Source of the DNA: Rachicladosporium sp. CCFEE 5018
Lineage: Eukaryota > Ascomycota > Dothideomycetes > Cladosporiales > Cladosporiaceae
Length of the DNA: 64,000 nucleotides
Assembly: GCA_002077045.2 (NCBI GenBank)
Contig: KZ111157.1
Span: forward strand, 186,001 to 250,000
Direction: 5' to 3'
Shown here: in pieces, positions 1 to 11,640 of the stretch
How the letters are laid out: the number at the start of each line of letters is the position of its first letter
How positions within the stretch are numbered: the first letter of the stretch is position 1
Notes under the pieces: model-generated
What the model was told of the DNA's origin: nothing
The model's input: the letters and a program-made list of their open reading frames with translations, nothing else
Databases searched by the model: none
Translations under genes and position numbers: made by a program

Positions 1-1091
1 TTGCCGGGACGTGGTTTGCGTGGCAACGGAGCAAGACGCAAGGGATGCAGAAGTTGGGTGGATGAGCGTGTACTTCTAAGGAGTGAATTGGCGTTTGGGG
101 TCCAGCTGAAAGGCATACGGTCATGAACGGCTGAAGGCGGGAATTTCGTATCTTTTCGAGTATATATGATCAAAGACATACAGTAACCTCTCATGGAATC
201 TTGTCATGGGGAACGGTTCTGCGGAGGAGAGTGGTAAGTCGTCTGTTTTCACGCGGTCGGGCACGGTCCTAGCGAGCACCGTATGCTAGGGTGCGTTACC
301 ATTGTTTCCTCGAACAAAGTCAGAGGCGAGTCAAAGCATCGGAGGTTGCGACTTAACGCCTCGATAACTGCAGGACTCGCAGCACCGCGATCCAGACCAA
401 CCGACTCGTTGCATCTCTGCGACCTTGAACGCGGCCTACTTTTCCCGGGCATCGTCAACATGCCTCGAGCATCTACCATGCCAGCATCAGGTGTAGTCAT
501 ATCGCTAAGCAGAGGCACGATCGTAACAGAAGCGGAGTCAGTAATCCCGCGGCCTCTCATCGATCCTACTGTTTCGATCTAACACTCGCAGCCTACGTGG
601 TAGCAGCACAAGAACCTGCCGAAGGTGATGAGAGAACACACATACTGGATCTCTACTTCATTGTACCCGAAGTAAACTGCATTCGAGAGCCCCGAGTCGC
701 TCTGCGCGCCCTTCCAAAGCCTCGCTACGATTCTGAGGACACCATTTCGTTTCTCCGGATATCCTATAGTTATCAAGCGCCTATACCTCAGACCGAAAGT
801 GCGTGCTTTGTACACAAGGTTTACCAGAGAGTCATTCCCTCGTGTCGACAAACGTCTCTCAGTCTGCCCAGTGGACATTTCTTTTGACCGTTTCGGCAGT
901 AGAGCTCTGCACTTGCGCAGCGTCAATGATCTGAGCGTTTCCCACACCCAAAGCATCTCGAGAAGCAGATGTGACACTCACTGAAACGTGATTTCTGGTG
1001 GTGCGCTAATCCCAATCAACACTCTCTCAATGTCGTGGTATATCCTATTCTCATTATTGCAGCCACAACTATAGTACCTCAACCACCTCTC
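1..1091. other. No recognisable gene; left edge of window
   Basis: Only short overlapping open frames on both strands are visible, none with a recognisable domain or convincing splice structure. The right end is the 3' flank of the SEC18 gene. I see no RNA gene or repeat here. Confidence 0.5.
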
Positions 1092-3455
1092 TCAAGCCTC
1101 TGAGATAAAGTCCGCCATCACCTCCGCAAATCGACCTGTGCGATCATCCACCTGCATCGCGGTTTGAATACCTAAGATCACCTGTTGGATTCCTACCCCG
1201 ATCTCTCGCTTCCCGGTCGTTTCCTCAATCATCTGTATAGCCCGCTGAATATCCTCGAATTGACCTGAATCATGCATGATATGCGCCAATTCCTGCTGTG
1301 TATTCACATTCGGCACCGCAATCTGCTGATTAAAGCTAATCTGCAGCTGCTGCAACACCGTCTTCTCACTCGTCGTTGCGAAGATCAACAGCGGCCTGCC
1401 GAGTGGTGGTTTATTCTTCATCAGACCCTTGATAGCGGCTAGCACTGACGCTGAGAATCGCGGCCCAATAGGCACCCAGTCTAGTATCAGGTCCAGATCG
1501 TCTAGCACGAGGATGTTGAGAGGCGATTTGTACGCATCGGTGAAGACTTTCTGCAGGTACTGGATCTTCTGCATCTCGTTCATGCCGATCATGTCCATTG
1601 GCCGCACGAGCTTGATGAACGGAAACTCGGAATCTATGGCTATCCTGGCGGCTAGAGCAGTCTTTCCGGAGCCTCGGGGCCCGTGGACTAGGACTGAGAG
1701 TAAGGGCGTAGTGTTCGACTTGACTTGGTTGATGAATTCGGCTCCAGTCTCAAGGATCTTATCGATATGAGGGGAGAACTTGATGATACCTCCCTCGACC
1801 GCACGAGAGAGGTCCTCTTCGGATACGCCGAAGAGTGGCTTGACTTCATCGAGAGCGCGGACGAAGTCAGCCATCATGACTTTCATATCCATGATGCTAT
1901 CGTCTATCGCTGCGACCGTGCCGACTTTGATATGGCATTGCATGGCAAATGATGAGGCCGACTTGACCAGGCCGTTGATCTCAGCGCCGCTGAAGTTCCG
2001 TGTGCGCTTTGCGAGCTCCGCAATGTTGACGTCGTTGCCCATCACGCCATTGGCCGCCATCTTGCTAGTATGAATCTTGAGGATCTGCTGCCGGCCGTGT
2101 TCGTCCGGGAGCGAAATCTCCATGTGCACCTCCAGACGGCCTGAGCGAAGAAGTGCTTCGTCGATCATGTCTTTCCGGTTGGTCATGCCGATGAGAAGGA
2201 TGTTGTTCAGCTGCTCTACACCGTCCAGCTTGGAGAGCAGCTGATTGACCACACTATCGCCCACACCTGTTCCACCGCCAGCCCCGGACCCGCGCTGCTT
2301 GCAAACTGCATCCAGTTCGTCGAAGATGATTATGTGTAGTCCTGATTCATCGCCCTTCTCCTTCTGCTCCTTCTCTGCATCCGCGAACAGCTTCCGAATG
2401 TTCTCCTCTGACTGACCGACGTACTTGTTGAGTACCTCCGGTCCATTGATGACCTTCGGCTCCCGTGCATTCAACATCTTACCAATTTGCCTGGCAATGA
2501 GCGTCTTTCCCGTACCAGGTGGCCCATACAGCAGTATACCCCGAACATGCTGTATTCCTATCTTCTCAGCAAGACCGGGAGGGAATATGCGTGATGCGAA
2601 GGCTCGTCGGAAGATATCACTGAATTCTGCATCTAGCCCGCCAATTCCCATGTCCTCGAACTTGAAGTCTGGACGTATTACCGAGTTCGCAGCAGGTCTG
2701 CGGTTCGAGCCTCGCAGGTTGATCGGTGTCTTCGCGTCCTTGAAGTAGTTGATTTGACTCTCTGGCGTTAGTATACCTCGAGCGTTAGGCGCTGTAGATT
2801 GCGCTCCACTTGACTTCAGGCTCGAGATATCGACCAGCTCCACCGTCTTGACCGTCATGCGTAGGGGTATGCTCTTGTAATCCATCAAAACCATCTGCCC
2901 AGGCGCGAAGATCTGATTCCGGAACGTCTGTGTGAACGCCAATGCAAGCTCATCTTGATCGTACGGCGTTTCTGTGCTCTTCCTGCCAGCGAAGCCAACT
3001 TCCACATCCATACTGCCCAAATAGCTTTGTGCTCCATGGCTGAATGGATCGTGTTGCTGGACCTCTACCACGTCCGTAAGCGCGACCTGCATCCATGTTC
3101 TCTGCGGATCGCTCAGGGATATGTGCCCGCGAGGGAATTGCGGATGTGGGCGTGCGCTGACCACGTATTGTCCATTGAGAAGCAGATAAACGTCCTGTCC
3201 GTCTCGACTGGATGGAATGTCCTGCGAGCTGACAGCACACACGTTTCCAAAAGTAAAGCTGTTATCGGGGCTTTTCGCCAGCCGGAACTGCATGGGTTGG
3301 CGCATATCGCCAGCAGGGCGTCCCTTGGGCTCTTGATTGTACGAAACTGGTTGTTGAAATCGACCCTCGGGATCGCGTTGTGCCTGCGGCATAGGTCTGG
3401 AAGGTGGAGGTGGCTGCTGGCCGCGACTGCCAAACAGGCTATCGCGGTTGAACAT
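1092..3455 (-). CDS. SEC18: Vesicular-fusion ATPase Sec18/NSF
   Basis: Intronless 787-residue AAA+ ATPase that disassembles cis-SNARE complexes together with alpha-SNAP (Sec17) after membrane fusion. Seen in the sequence: a Pro/Gln-rich leader (1-60), an N domain (about 55-215), ATPase D1 with Walker A GPPGTGKT at 311-318 and Walker B IIIFDELDA at about 375-383, and ATPase D2 with Walker A GPRGSGKT at 592-599 and a weaker Walker B ILVLDDLD at about 648-655. D1 carries the catalytic Glu (DE) while D2 has DD, matching the known split between an active D1 and a structural D2. The length is normal for the family. The start ATG at 3455 opens the first Met of the frame. The gene lies head to head with the BolA gene across about 450 bp. 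Confidence 0.97.
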   Translation of the reverse strand: MFNRDSLFGSRGQQPPPPSRPMPQAQRDPEGRFQQPVSYNQEPKGRPAGDMRQPMQFRLAKSPDNSFTFGNVCAVSSQDIPSSRDGQDVYLLLNGQYVVSARPHPQFPRGHISLSDPQRTWMQVALTDVVEVQQHDPFSHGAQSYLGSMDVEVGFAGRKSTETPYDQDELALAFTQTFRNQIFAPGQMVLMDYKSIPLRMTVKTVELVDISSLKSSGAQSTAPNARGILTPESQINYFKDAKTPINLRGSNRRPAANSVIRPDFKFEDMGIGGLDAEFSDIFRRAFASRIFPPGLAEKIGIQHVRGILLYGPPGTGKTLIARQIGKMLNAREPKVINGPEVLNKYVGQSEENIRKLFADAEKEQKEKGDESGLHIIIFDELDAVCKQRGSGAGGGTGVGDSVVNQLLSKLDGVEQLNNILLIGMTNRKDMIDEALLRSGRLEVHMEISLPDEHGRQQILKIHTSKMAANGVMGNDVNIAELAKRTRNFSGAEINGLVKSASSFAMQCHIKVGTVAAIDDSIMDMKVMMADFVRALDEVKPLFGVSEEDLSRAVEGGIIKFSPHIDKILETGAEFINQVKSNTTPLLSVLVHGPRGSGKTALAARIAIDSEFPFIKLVRPMDMIGMNEMQKIQYLQKVFTDAYKSPLNILVLDDLDLILDWVPIGPRFSASVLAAIKGLMKNKPPLGRPLLIFATTSEKTVLQQLQISFNQQIAVPNVNTQQELAHIMHDSGQFEDIQRAIQMIEETTGKREIGVGIQQVILGIQTAMQVDDRTGRFAEVMADFISEA

Positions 3456-3911
3456 TCTGGCAGGCGCTCTCTCCGTGGTTCGCTCCTGCTGCTAACGCTG
3501 TTACACGTATAGCTTCAATAGTGGATTCTTGAGATGTAACTCCTTGGAGAAAGCTGCTTGGGTAGACCAAGCGTGTCTCTCGAAGGTGCTGGATTCTACG
3601 TGAATTTGGTAGGACTTGACGGAGAGATGCACAAGCAGGTCTATATAGCCTCGGAGAATAGGCGCCAGTCGCGACTGTGGGTAGACAGCTGGCTTCGAGT
3701 GGGTACAATGACAGTGTGGCAGCAGTTCAAGATTGAAAGTATGTTGCCGCCTTGAATGAATGTTGTTCACCGTGACAATTGTTCGTCTGACCGACCCTCA
3801 AGCGGCCCTCAAGGTGCCGTTACGTCAGCGGGGTGGCTCACAATTCGACGATCTGATAACGAAGACAGCATGCACTGAGCTCAAGACAACATATCATCAT
3901 TCACAGCCACG
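3456..3911. promoter_or_regulatory. Shared divergent promoter region SEC18/BolA
   Basis: A 456-bp intergenic stretch between the divergent starts of SEC18 (-) and the BolA-like gene (+). No coding frame with a recognisable product is seen. Its promoter role is inferred from position only. Confidence 0.45.
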
Positions 3912-4266
3912 ATGAGCGCCCGAATCGACTCCGAGGCCACATCTACGCAGTCTACTACCGGCATAACACCTTCAACGCTTAGCGAAGCCTTACGCGACAG
4001 GCTTTCAGCGGAGCATGTCGACATTCAGGACCTTTCTGGTACTGCATCTTAGTTCATCAAGATCGCATGGAGACTAACGAATCGTAGGCGGCTGCGGTCA
4101 AATGTTCGAAGCAGTCATCGTCTCGCCGCAGTTCGCCAAGAAGACCACCTTAGCACGACACCGACTGGTCAACGGAGCGCTGAAGGAGGAGATCGCTGCT
4201 ATACATGCCTGGACGCCGAAATGCTATACGCCTGAGGAGTGGGAGAAGAAGAAGGGAGGGAGCTGA
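3912..4266 (+). CDS. BolA-like protein (two exons)
   Basis: Small BolA-fold protein of 101 residues. BolA proteins pair with monothiol glutaredoxins in Fe-S cluster trafficking and iron signalling. I place exon 1 at 3912-4038, a 49-nt GT..AG intron at 4039-4087 (ending aatcgtag) and exon 2 at 4088-4266; the total is in frame. The conserved part reads GCGQMFEAVIVSPQF, then a LARHRLVNGALKEEI stretch that fits the BolA R-H-R-x-V-N helix with its invariant His, and ends WTPKCYTPEEWE. The short Ser/Thr-rich N-terminus makes a mitochondrial (Bol1/Bol3-like) versus cytosolic (Bol2-like) assignment uncertain. Confidence 0.85.
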
Positions 4267-4882
4267 GCGATGCAAGACCACGACGTGTGGTATTCTCAAT
4301 GATCAAGTGATGGCCGCAACCTCCCAGCGACTGGCGACTGCTTTCGTGATGGGTCGTGGTCAGACACGGTGGTCCGGTCTGACTATGTGTCATATAGCCC
4401 ACGCCGTTGTCTATATGATGGCGATCGGTTCGGCTAGAGCGAGCTGCTAGCTCTCACGTGCTACAAGGGGCAGGTTCGTGCGGCGTCTTCACCGAGCGGC
4501 GTGTTTCCCATCTCGACCGTGCAAGTCTAGATAACCACGCTGTAGAGATCATTTCCAGCCTTGGTGGGGTGGGAGTCCGCGCTCTAGCTCATGCCTGTCC
4601 CACGAGTATGCACGCGCAGCTGGCGGCGGGTGTATGTTGAATACGCGATGCAATTGTGATATGAGGTAGTAATGGAAACTTTTAGACATTGATCATCTCG
4701 AGTACTCGCCCTCGAATACCGCTGTCGACTTCCATCTCAGTCCATACCACGACCACTGCCATCCCGGCCATACGCTGGGCACAGTGCTTGACGATACAGA
4801 CTTGTCAGAGCAGCGGAAGTGCCAATGCCATGCGAAGTACCTCTCAGCTCCATCCCGTGCGCAAACCGGCCATCCTGCCGCA
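4267..4882. other. Intergenic, nothing recognised
   Basis: A 616-bp stretch between the ends of two convergent genes (BolA + and the 2EXR-like gene -). Short open frames occur, without family signal. Confidence 0.5.
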
Positions 4883-5899
4883 TCACTGCGGCTTTCGAAG
4901 CTTCATCGCTCTGTCGAACGCGTCCTTGAAGCGCTTTGCATCCTCCACGGCCTTTTCCACTTGCACCTGATTCTGCATCATCTCCACCAGACTGACCTTG
5001 CGCATCGCGTTGACGCCAAAGTACAGGTGCCGAAGTGCGCGAGTGATTTGCGCAGCGTGATCATCACCCACACACGACAGCATGCCGTCCACTCGAGGCA
5101 AAAATTCACGGGCGCGTGTCGCAGTGTTGTGTAAACGCGCCAGATCATCCGCGGGCAGGAATGGCTGCGCTCGCCCGAAGTACACGACGCGCGTGTCATC
5201 CTCAGCGGCGGTAGTCCTCATCGTGATTCGAGCACGTTTGGGAAGGATTGATGTGGAGCCCTATATCTGCATCCATCGAGCGTCAAGAAGATCCGCTTTT
5301 GGGTCCGTGACCTCGATGGTCACGTCTTGCAGTCTCGGCGCGTCTGCCATGATGATGCAAACCGCTCGCACGGTACCGTGGAAGTGCGAGCAGAGCACTG
5401 GGCATAGTCCATTTGGTGCCTGGAGTCGCAGCTTCAGTTTACGAACTTTTTGCATCGCCGCCAGGGCATGTTCAGCTCCGTAGTCGTCATGGTCGAGCAC
5501 AACCGACTCGAAAGAACATCGTGGTACCGGCCCAATTCCAACACCAGACCCTCCATTCCAGATGCGCATTGTGAAAGGGTACGAGATATACAGTACCTCC
5601 TCTGCCTCGGCATGAACAGATCTCGAGACCCTCAAAATATCTGTCTGCGCGCAACCAGGAGTACTGTGGGCCGGGGTATATACGTAGATGATCAACCTTA
5701 CCTCTGTGGGCAAGTCGATGAAGCGATGGAAAGTTGCTGACTTGTCGAGTTCGCGAAGGCGCTTGACCATGCTAGACTTGTCGAATCTCGGTCCGGGAGA
5801 TGATGCGCGGTCGTCGATTGCTTCGCGGTTGGAAAGAAATCGCCGTAGCTCGCCGATCTTGCACTTGGGGTAGTCGAGCTTGCCATACTTGGTGAGCAT
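4883..5899 (-). pseudogene. 2EXR/F-box-like protein with in-frame amber stop
   Basis: One continuous minus-strand frame from ATG 5899 to a stop at 4883, interrupted only by a TAG at 5263-5261. The N-terminus (MLTKYGKLDYPKCKIGELRR) is SAP-like, and FIDLPTEVRLIIYVY followed by ILRVSRSVHAEAEEVLY is the pattern of the large fungal 2EXR/F-box-like family. Up to the amber codon the product has 212 residues. Downstream the same frame stays open for about 125 more residues with ordinary protein composition. I see no intron that would remove the stop. A Met at 5989 lies in the same frame, but 5899 fits the family start better. It may be a pseudogene, a readthrough gene or a base-call error. Exact function of the family is unknown. 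Confidence 0.6.
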
Positions 5900-6829
5900 G
5901 ATGAAGACTGGGTTGTATAGTGAGTATAGCAAAAGAGTATTAGAGTAAGTGGATGGTGTAGGCAAAGAGAGTCGTACGCAAGAGTACATGTGCAGCCTTT
6001 CAATGCCAGGAAGTCATGCCGGATGGCACGTGCAAACTCGAGATCACTGGAAACACTCTTCAATTGAGCCATTACGCTGAGTGATGGGTAAGGTAAGGAT
6101 GAAGTGAATTCTAGTCCTGCGCTTACCTGGCCGCCATAGCTCCAAAGCCCTATGGTTGTTTCATTGATGTAGATCGGGAAGCAAGGAATTGTGGGAGAGC
6201 TTCGGAGAGTGGACTACAGCGCCCTCCACGTAGTCAATCCCACTGGGCGCACATTGTCTGGCCGCGTGGACAAGTTGGCCATGAAGCCTATGGTGCAGTG
6301 GATCTGGGTCGTGTTACGTCTGGGTTCCAGGTGGAACATGTAGAAGTCAATGATGGTGTTGTTCGTGATCCCCAGCCCGACACCAACCACCGCGCTGCGC
6401 AAGCAGATGGCTGGAGGCGCGACGTCAGACGACGCGCTCGCGCACTCCCACACGAAACACTTCTGCAGTAAGCTTCTCACACACATCGGTATTCCTTCGA
6501 CCAGTCACTCGTTCAGGTATTCTCATTCGACTCCTTGTTGTATCTCTCAAGTGTTGCACAGAACATCAATCAAGTCTTGGACACGCGGTCGGAAACCGGA
6601 TCAGCCGGCGTCAGCAGCCACGCAGCCGCCCCACGTTGATAGCGTTCAGGCGTCACCAAGCAACCGCGATCAGCACCACCTTCGTCTGGCAACACCACCA
6701 ACCACAACTTCACGCGCTCAACGGATGCGCTCAACTACAATTCAGACGTCGCTCGCTACAACAAGACACACCTCCCGCTGACCGCATACACTCGTTCGCC
6801 CGAGCTTCGCGCTCACACAAGCGCCCACC
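5900..6829. other. Intergenic, nothing firm
   Basis: About 930 bp between divergent genes. Open frames of 90 residues (-) at 6214-6486 and 143 residues (+) at 6350-6781 overlap each other and show no recognisable domain. The last 150 bases before 6830 are C-rich, as in many filamentous-fungal promoters. Confidence 0.4.
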
Positions 6830-7393
6830 ATGCCACCACCAACACAAGACACCCGCTTCCTCGAATCCCGACAACCCCTCCCCCTACAACCCCGCCAATA
6901 TGCGAGCAACGGCGACACAATAGCAATCCCCGCAGTCTACCAAGGCCTGAATTCCGGCCCTTCCCCCGGCGTAGTAGTAGGCATAGTCCTCGGCTCCGTC
7001 TTCGCCTTCCTCTTCTTCGTCTGGCTGCTCTGGACCCTCAGCAACGGCGGAGGCTGGATCCGCGCCTCGCGCGACGAGGAAGAAAGCGTCGTAATTTCGC
7101 ATTCGCGACATCGCGGTAGCAGATCTGGGGGCGGGGAGAAGCGGCGGAGTAATGGCGGAGGGCGGAGGGATCGGGTGTACAGGAGCGAAAGGGTTGTGAG
7201 GGATTTTCCACCGCCGAGGGATGTGAGTCGGAGTCGGGTGAGGGAGACGGTGATTGTGGATGATTTTGTTGTGCCGCCGAGGGAAAGGCGGGTGGATGGG
7301 GATGATGTTGTGGAGGTTATTGAGGAGCATAGCGATATTGTGCCGCCGAGACGGAAGAGTGGAAGGGCCAGTGGAGGGGCAGGATATAGGTGA
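6830..7393 (+). CDS. Small single-pass membrane protein
   Basis: 187-residue protein of unknown function. A polar N-terminus (about 45 residues) precedes one strong transmembrane segment (VVVGIVLGSVFAFLFFVWLL, about residues 48-67). A basic Arg/Ser/Gly-rich tail follows, then an acidic-hydrophobic stretch (VIVDDFVVPPRE, DDVVEVIEEHSDIV). Such Gly-rich-TM, basic-tail proteins are common in filamentous ascomycetes and have no assigned role. The stop overlaps a good donor (tatagGTGAGT). If spliced to an acceptor at 7494 the protein would end five residues later (last exon 7495-7513), so the C-terminus is uncertain. Confidence 0.6.
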   Translation: MPPPTQDTRFLESRQPLPLQPRQYASNGDTIAIPAVYQGLNSGPSPGVVVGIVLGSVFAFLFFVWLLWTLSNGGGWIRASRDEEESVVISHSRHRGSRSGGGEKRRSNGGGRRDRVYRSERVVRDFPPPRDVSRSRVRETVIVDDFVVPPRERRVDGDDVVEVIEEHSDIVPPRRKSGRASGGAGYR

Positions 7394-9059
7394 GTTTACT
7401 TGATGAGCGTGGATGTCAGTGCAAGGCGTAGTGGAGGCAGCGGTCGAGCGTGGCGTTCGGTCTAGGGCCGTTGCTGATGCGTGTGCGTCTACAGTGGAGC
7501 GCGCCGCTACTGAGTTGCGACCCGGCTTTCTCGTTCGGTGGACACTTTCATGGAGGCGCGAGATTTGCTTCGATCGTACATTTGCTTACAGGCCTTCCCA
7601 TCACAGACGCGGGCAGGACTCCGATCTAGGATACTGAGGGATGCAACACGATTAGAGATGCCAGCTTTGGCTCCAAATGGAGCATTACGGGGAGATCGAT
7701 GCTCTCCGCTTTCACCGCTGCTCCTCTGCGCACGCACATGCGCTGCGGCACGCCGACGGGAGGAGACGGACCATGGTTCTACTTCCAGCTGCGCAACAAT
7801 CGCCCATCGACGCCGCGCAAGCCCATGGCTCGCATATGTATTTTGGAAACAGCGAGTGGCGACGACTTGCTCACCAGAAGAGTTAGCGAGACGCATGAGG
7901 GGAGAGACGCTACGCAGAGTGAGCGTGGAGCGGACAGACGAGGAGGAAAGCTCGTCGAGAGTCGCACAGGGAACGCAGCATGGGAATAGCTTGGGGAATA
8001 GGGCGGTGCATATACTGATGATACCCAGGGACTCAGATAGCTTTTCGTGTATAGTAATGTTTTCTCGCAGACGAGTACACATGTGTTGACAACGAAGACC
8101 TTCGTTCTACCGGACCTGTGCACATGCCTCAGCGCACATGCCTGAGCGAGGTTGTGCTCTCCCATGCAATTGGTGTAAAGATATTGGGGCATCTTCCGAC
8201 CTTTACGGAGCTCTGGACGGTGTCCCAAGGAACGGTGTGATCTTCCACCGCTTTCATATACCTGCACACATTTGGTCCACTCTACTTCCATCTCCCAAAA
8301 ATCCTTTGACGCGGCTAACACTGGATCTCAATTACTTGGTGATTCGCTAGACTGGTGGCGGCCTGTAGAATATACTGCATTGCCTGTGGCACAGCAGACG
8401 CCACTGAATGCAGATTATTACTTCATGCCCTCCTTTGAACTCTCCCAGTATGTCTCTATATCATGGCACCCTCCGCTCTTCGGCGATCGTCTGCTCCCAG
8501 GGGATGTGCGGAATGCATTCGGTCACCCTCTCCATGGCAGTGCGCTAGACAGCGCTCTGGGGTTTCTGGTCAATCTTGTCACTACGAATTTTACAGATGT
8601 GCCTGCACCTGTCGAAGCCGAAGTACTGAACCGATGTGCCAACATCATGCAAGGCTCGCACAGCACAGAGAGCCGGTTGCGAGAGTCGACGAGATCATGA
8701 AGGGAGGGCTTTTGTAATCATCAATATTGCTCCAGACCCGGGCCTACGCCGGGCGTACCTAGCCAGGTCGGTCCAATGGCCAGCAAAGCCGCTCGGCCCC
8801 GCGCGCAACCTTACTCCTCGTGGCCGTAGGGCGATACTAGCTCCGCGACGCTATCAGAGCCGCCATGGCATTTACCAATAGCTGTTACAGCGTGCACGGG
8901 AGTCCTCGCGACATCCGATGCCGAAGGCTAGGGACGCGTTTCTGATTGTTCCAGCAGTATATCGTTTCTTTAATGTATCTTGATGCGAACATAAATCGAC
9001 ACGGAGCATCGCTGAGTCCAGCATTGATATCTGGAGGTGGTAGAGCCACGTAAAGCACC
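7394..9059. other. Long intergenic stretch, no supported gene
   Basis: About 1.67 kb. Overlapping open frames on opposite strands around 7507-8089 look like mutual shadows. A plus-strand open stretch at about 8272-8700 has balanced composition but lacks an ATG start at its 5' end and matches no family I know. It could be an exon of an unrecognised gene. Confidence 0.4.
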
Positions 9060-10726
9060 ATGGCCGCCGTGCAGGAATACGGCCATGACCACGCCATGGG
9101 GACCAAAGAGTCCTCCCAGGTTGCCATGTCGCCCGACAAGTCATCCTCCCCGGGTCCCTATGACCCGGCCAACGCGGACGCAAACGACATGCACCGACTA
9201 GGCAAAGTCCAGGAATTCCACCGCAACTTCGGCCTCTGGTCAGCTCTCGGCTTCGTCTCGATCTACATGGCAACATGGGAATTCGTACTGGTCTCCCTAA
9301 GTGTGGGCTTCGCCAACGGCGGCTTCGCAGGCCTGTTCTGGTGCTTCATCACTACGGTCCTTTGCTATGGCACCATAGTTGCCTCGCTGGCCGAGATGGA
9401 GTCTATGGCCCCTACGTCTGGAGGGCAGTACCACTGGGTTTCCGAATTCGCGCCGGAGAAGTACCAGAAGGTACTGAGCTACGCGAGTGGCTGGATGAGT
9501 ACGTTGGGATGGCTTGCAAGTGTGGCGAGTAGTACCTACGTGGTAACGATCCAGGTGGAGAGCATGATCAATGTGTACGCCCCGGACTGGACGTTCACGA
9601 GCTGGCAGATCACGTTGATCATGTGGGCGTTCACGCTGATTACCATCATCTTCAACACCTACGCGGCAGGCATTCTGCCCGGGCTGGAGATCGCTAGTCT
9701 GGTCGGTCACATAGCCGGGTTTGTGGTCACTCTGGTGCCAATACTTGTGCTTGCGCCCAAGAACAGCGCGCGAGAGGTGTTCGTCGACTTCCAGAACAAC
9801 AGCGGGTATCCGAGTGTCGGCGCGGCGTACCTGCTCAGTCAAGTCACGGTCATCTATTGCAACCTGGGCAGCGACAGTGTGGTGCATGTAAGTAATATCC
9901 CCCGAAGTTCACCGATGTAAGCTAAGCTGACACACGATTCCAGATCAGCGAAGAAGTCAGCGACGCCTCCCTTACAGTCCCTCGCTGCATGTTCTGGTCC
10001 TACATCGGCAACGTCCTAATGGGCATCGTTGTGCTAATAGCAATGCTCTTCTGCATTGGCCCGCCAGACGCAGTCCTCGAGTCCGACGTCCCCTACCTCC
10101 TGCTCTTCAACAACACCGGCTCGCCGGCCCTCTCTCTAGCTCTGAACATCATCCTCTTCCTGCTAATCTACAGCGGAAACGTCACGGCTCTAGCGACGTG
10201 TAGCCGCGAAGTCTGGGCTTTTTCGCGCGATAAGGGGCTGCCGTTTTCCAAGTGGCTAGGACACATGAACCCGCGGTTCAGCATACCGTTCAACGCCGTC
10301 TACGCTACATCAGTCCTCGTCGCAGTTCTTTGCCTCATCCAGCTCGGCAGCACACTGGCCTTCAACATCATCGTCTCGCTCTCCGTCCTCGGCCTGTTGA
10401 GCACCTACATGCTCTCCATCGGCTGCGTGCTGCTCAAGCGTCTTCGCCACGAACCGCTCCCTCACGCACGCTGGAGTCTGGGACGTTGGGGGACGGCGAT
10501 CAACGCTTTCGCGTTATTCTACAGCGCCTTCATCATTGTGTTTTGCTGCTTCCCTACTGCATTGCCGGTTGGGCTGGGAGATGCGAATTGGAGTCCGCTG
10601 ATATGGGTGGCAGTTGGGATTTTCAGCTTTGTGTTTTATCTGGTGTATGGGAAGAAGACTTATACTAGTCCGGTAGAGTTTGTGGAGGGGAGGAAAGCTG
10701 CAGGCGTGGGACTGCAGTCCTCTTGA
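9060..10726 (+). CDS. APC-family permease (GABA/choline/amino-acid type)
   Basis: Plasma-membrane transporter of 536 residues from two exons, 9060-9887 and 9944-10726. The 56-nt intron starts gtaagt and ends ttccag, and the join is in frame after a His codon. The N-terminus is polar and cytosolic; the first membrane block (NFGLWSALGFVSIYMATWEF) is typical of the fungal Uga4/Hnm1 group, and GGQYHWVSEFAP marks the loop between TM2 and TM3 in this family. About 12 hydrophobic segments are visible. The consensus EEVSDAS loop follows the splice site, and SREVWAFSRDKGLP is the conserved cytosolic loop after TM8. The substrate (GABA, choline, polyamine or other amino acids) cannot be told from sequence alone. 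Confidence 0.93.
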
Positions 10727-11640
10727 GTGTTGTCTTAGTCGACTATAAGCTGATCGACATATCACAAAGCGCCTCCGTTCCCTAGAAAATAGAGTACCCA
10801 CTGCAGATACGTCTTCGGAACTGTACTTGTCACCGAGTCGTTTCGGACTAATCGATGCAGCAGCACAACCCTCGCCTCGCTGCTCCCGAAAGCAATCGTC
10901 AAGATCCAAGGCTCTGCCCATCCACGTAGTCTCGCCCAACGATAATGTTGATGGTAATTTTAATTCGCCAATCGTGGATCTTTCCGATCATCGCACACCC
11001 ACGCGACTCAAGGTTTCGCTGTGGCCCGGATTGTCACCTATGATATGGGCCAAGTCGCGCTGCAGGCACGCGACCAAGTTTTAAGATTCGACTTGTTCGC
11101 TTGGCCCGAGGGAATGGCTCGCGGTCCATCCGCCAGTTTCATCACTCGCACATCGAGCGATAGAACAGAATTCAGTCCTTAGCGACACGCAGTGTGTCTG
11201 ATCGATCCAGCTTTATGGCGTCGGAATGATGTAGTGGCAGGAGTATGAGAATGCCAGTCGTGAAGTCGCGTGTCTGGTGGCGCAGTGAGTGCCGGTAGCG
11301 CTCTGCCAAGCAACTTTGACTGCCTCTTACTACTGTACCGGATCGCCACTTGCTTTCCTCACATACGTGCATGCCATGAAACCTTCAAACAGGCGCAATG
11401 GCTGCGCACAGCCTGGCTGTTGCCTCACGCCCCGACATCACTACAGCCAAGCATGACTTGGCGACTGCCAGTTCCTGGCCCGCGGACAGTGCTGTGTTTG
11501 TCACCGCAAACCAGGCTATGCTGGCGTCGTAGAGCGTATATGGGAGGGTATGATTTCACCGAGTTGGTCACCTCGCTCTCTTCTGTCGCCTTGCAAGAGT
11601 ACCATCTCACTGTCATTCATTCCCTCTTTCCGTCATCACA
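10727..11640. other. Intergenic, nothing recognised
   Basis: About 0.9 kb between two plus-strand genes. Several short open frames on both strands, none with family features. The CT-rich stretch at about 11560-11640 just before the next ATG resembles a fungal core promoter. Confidence 0.45.

Noticed and set aside
7507..8089. Two open frames of 191 (-) and 183 (+) residues on opposite strands
   Set aside because: They overlap almost completely, have no recognisable domain, and neither shows splice or start features that favour it.
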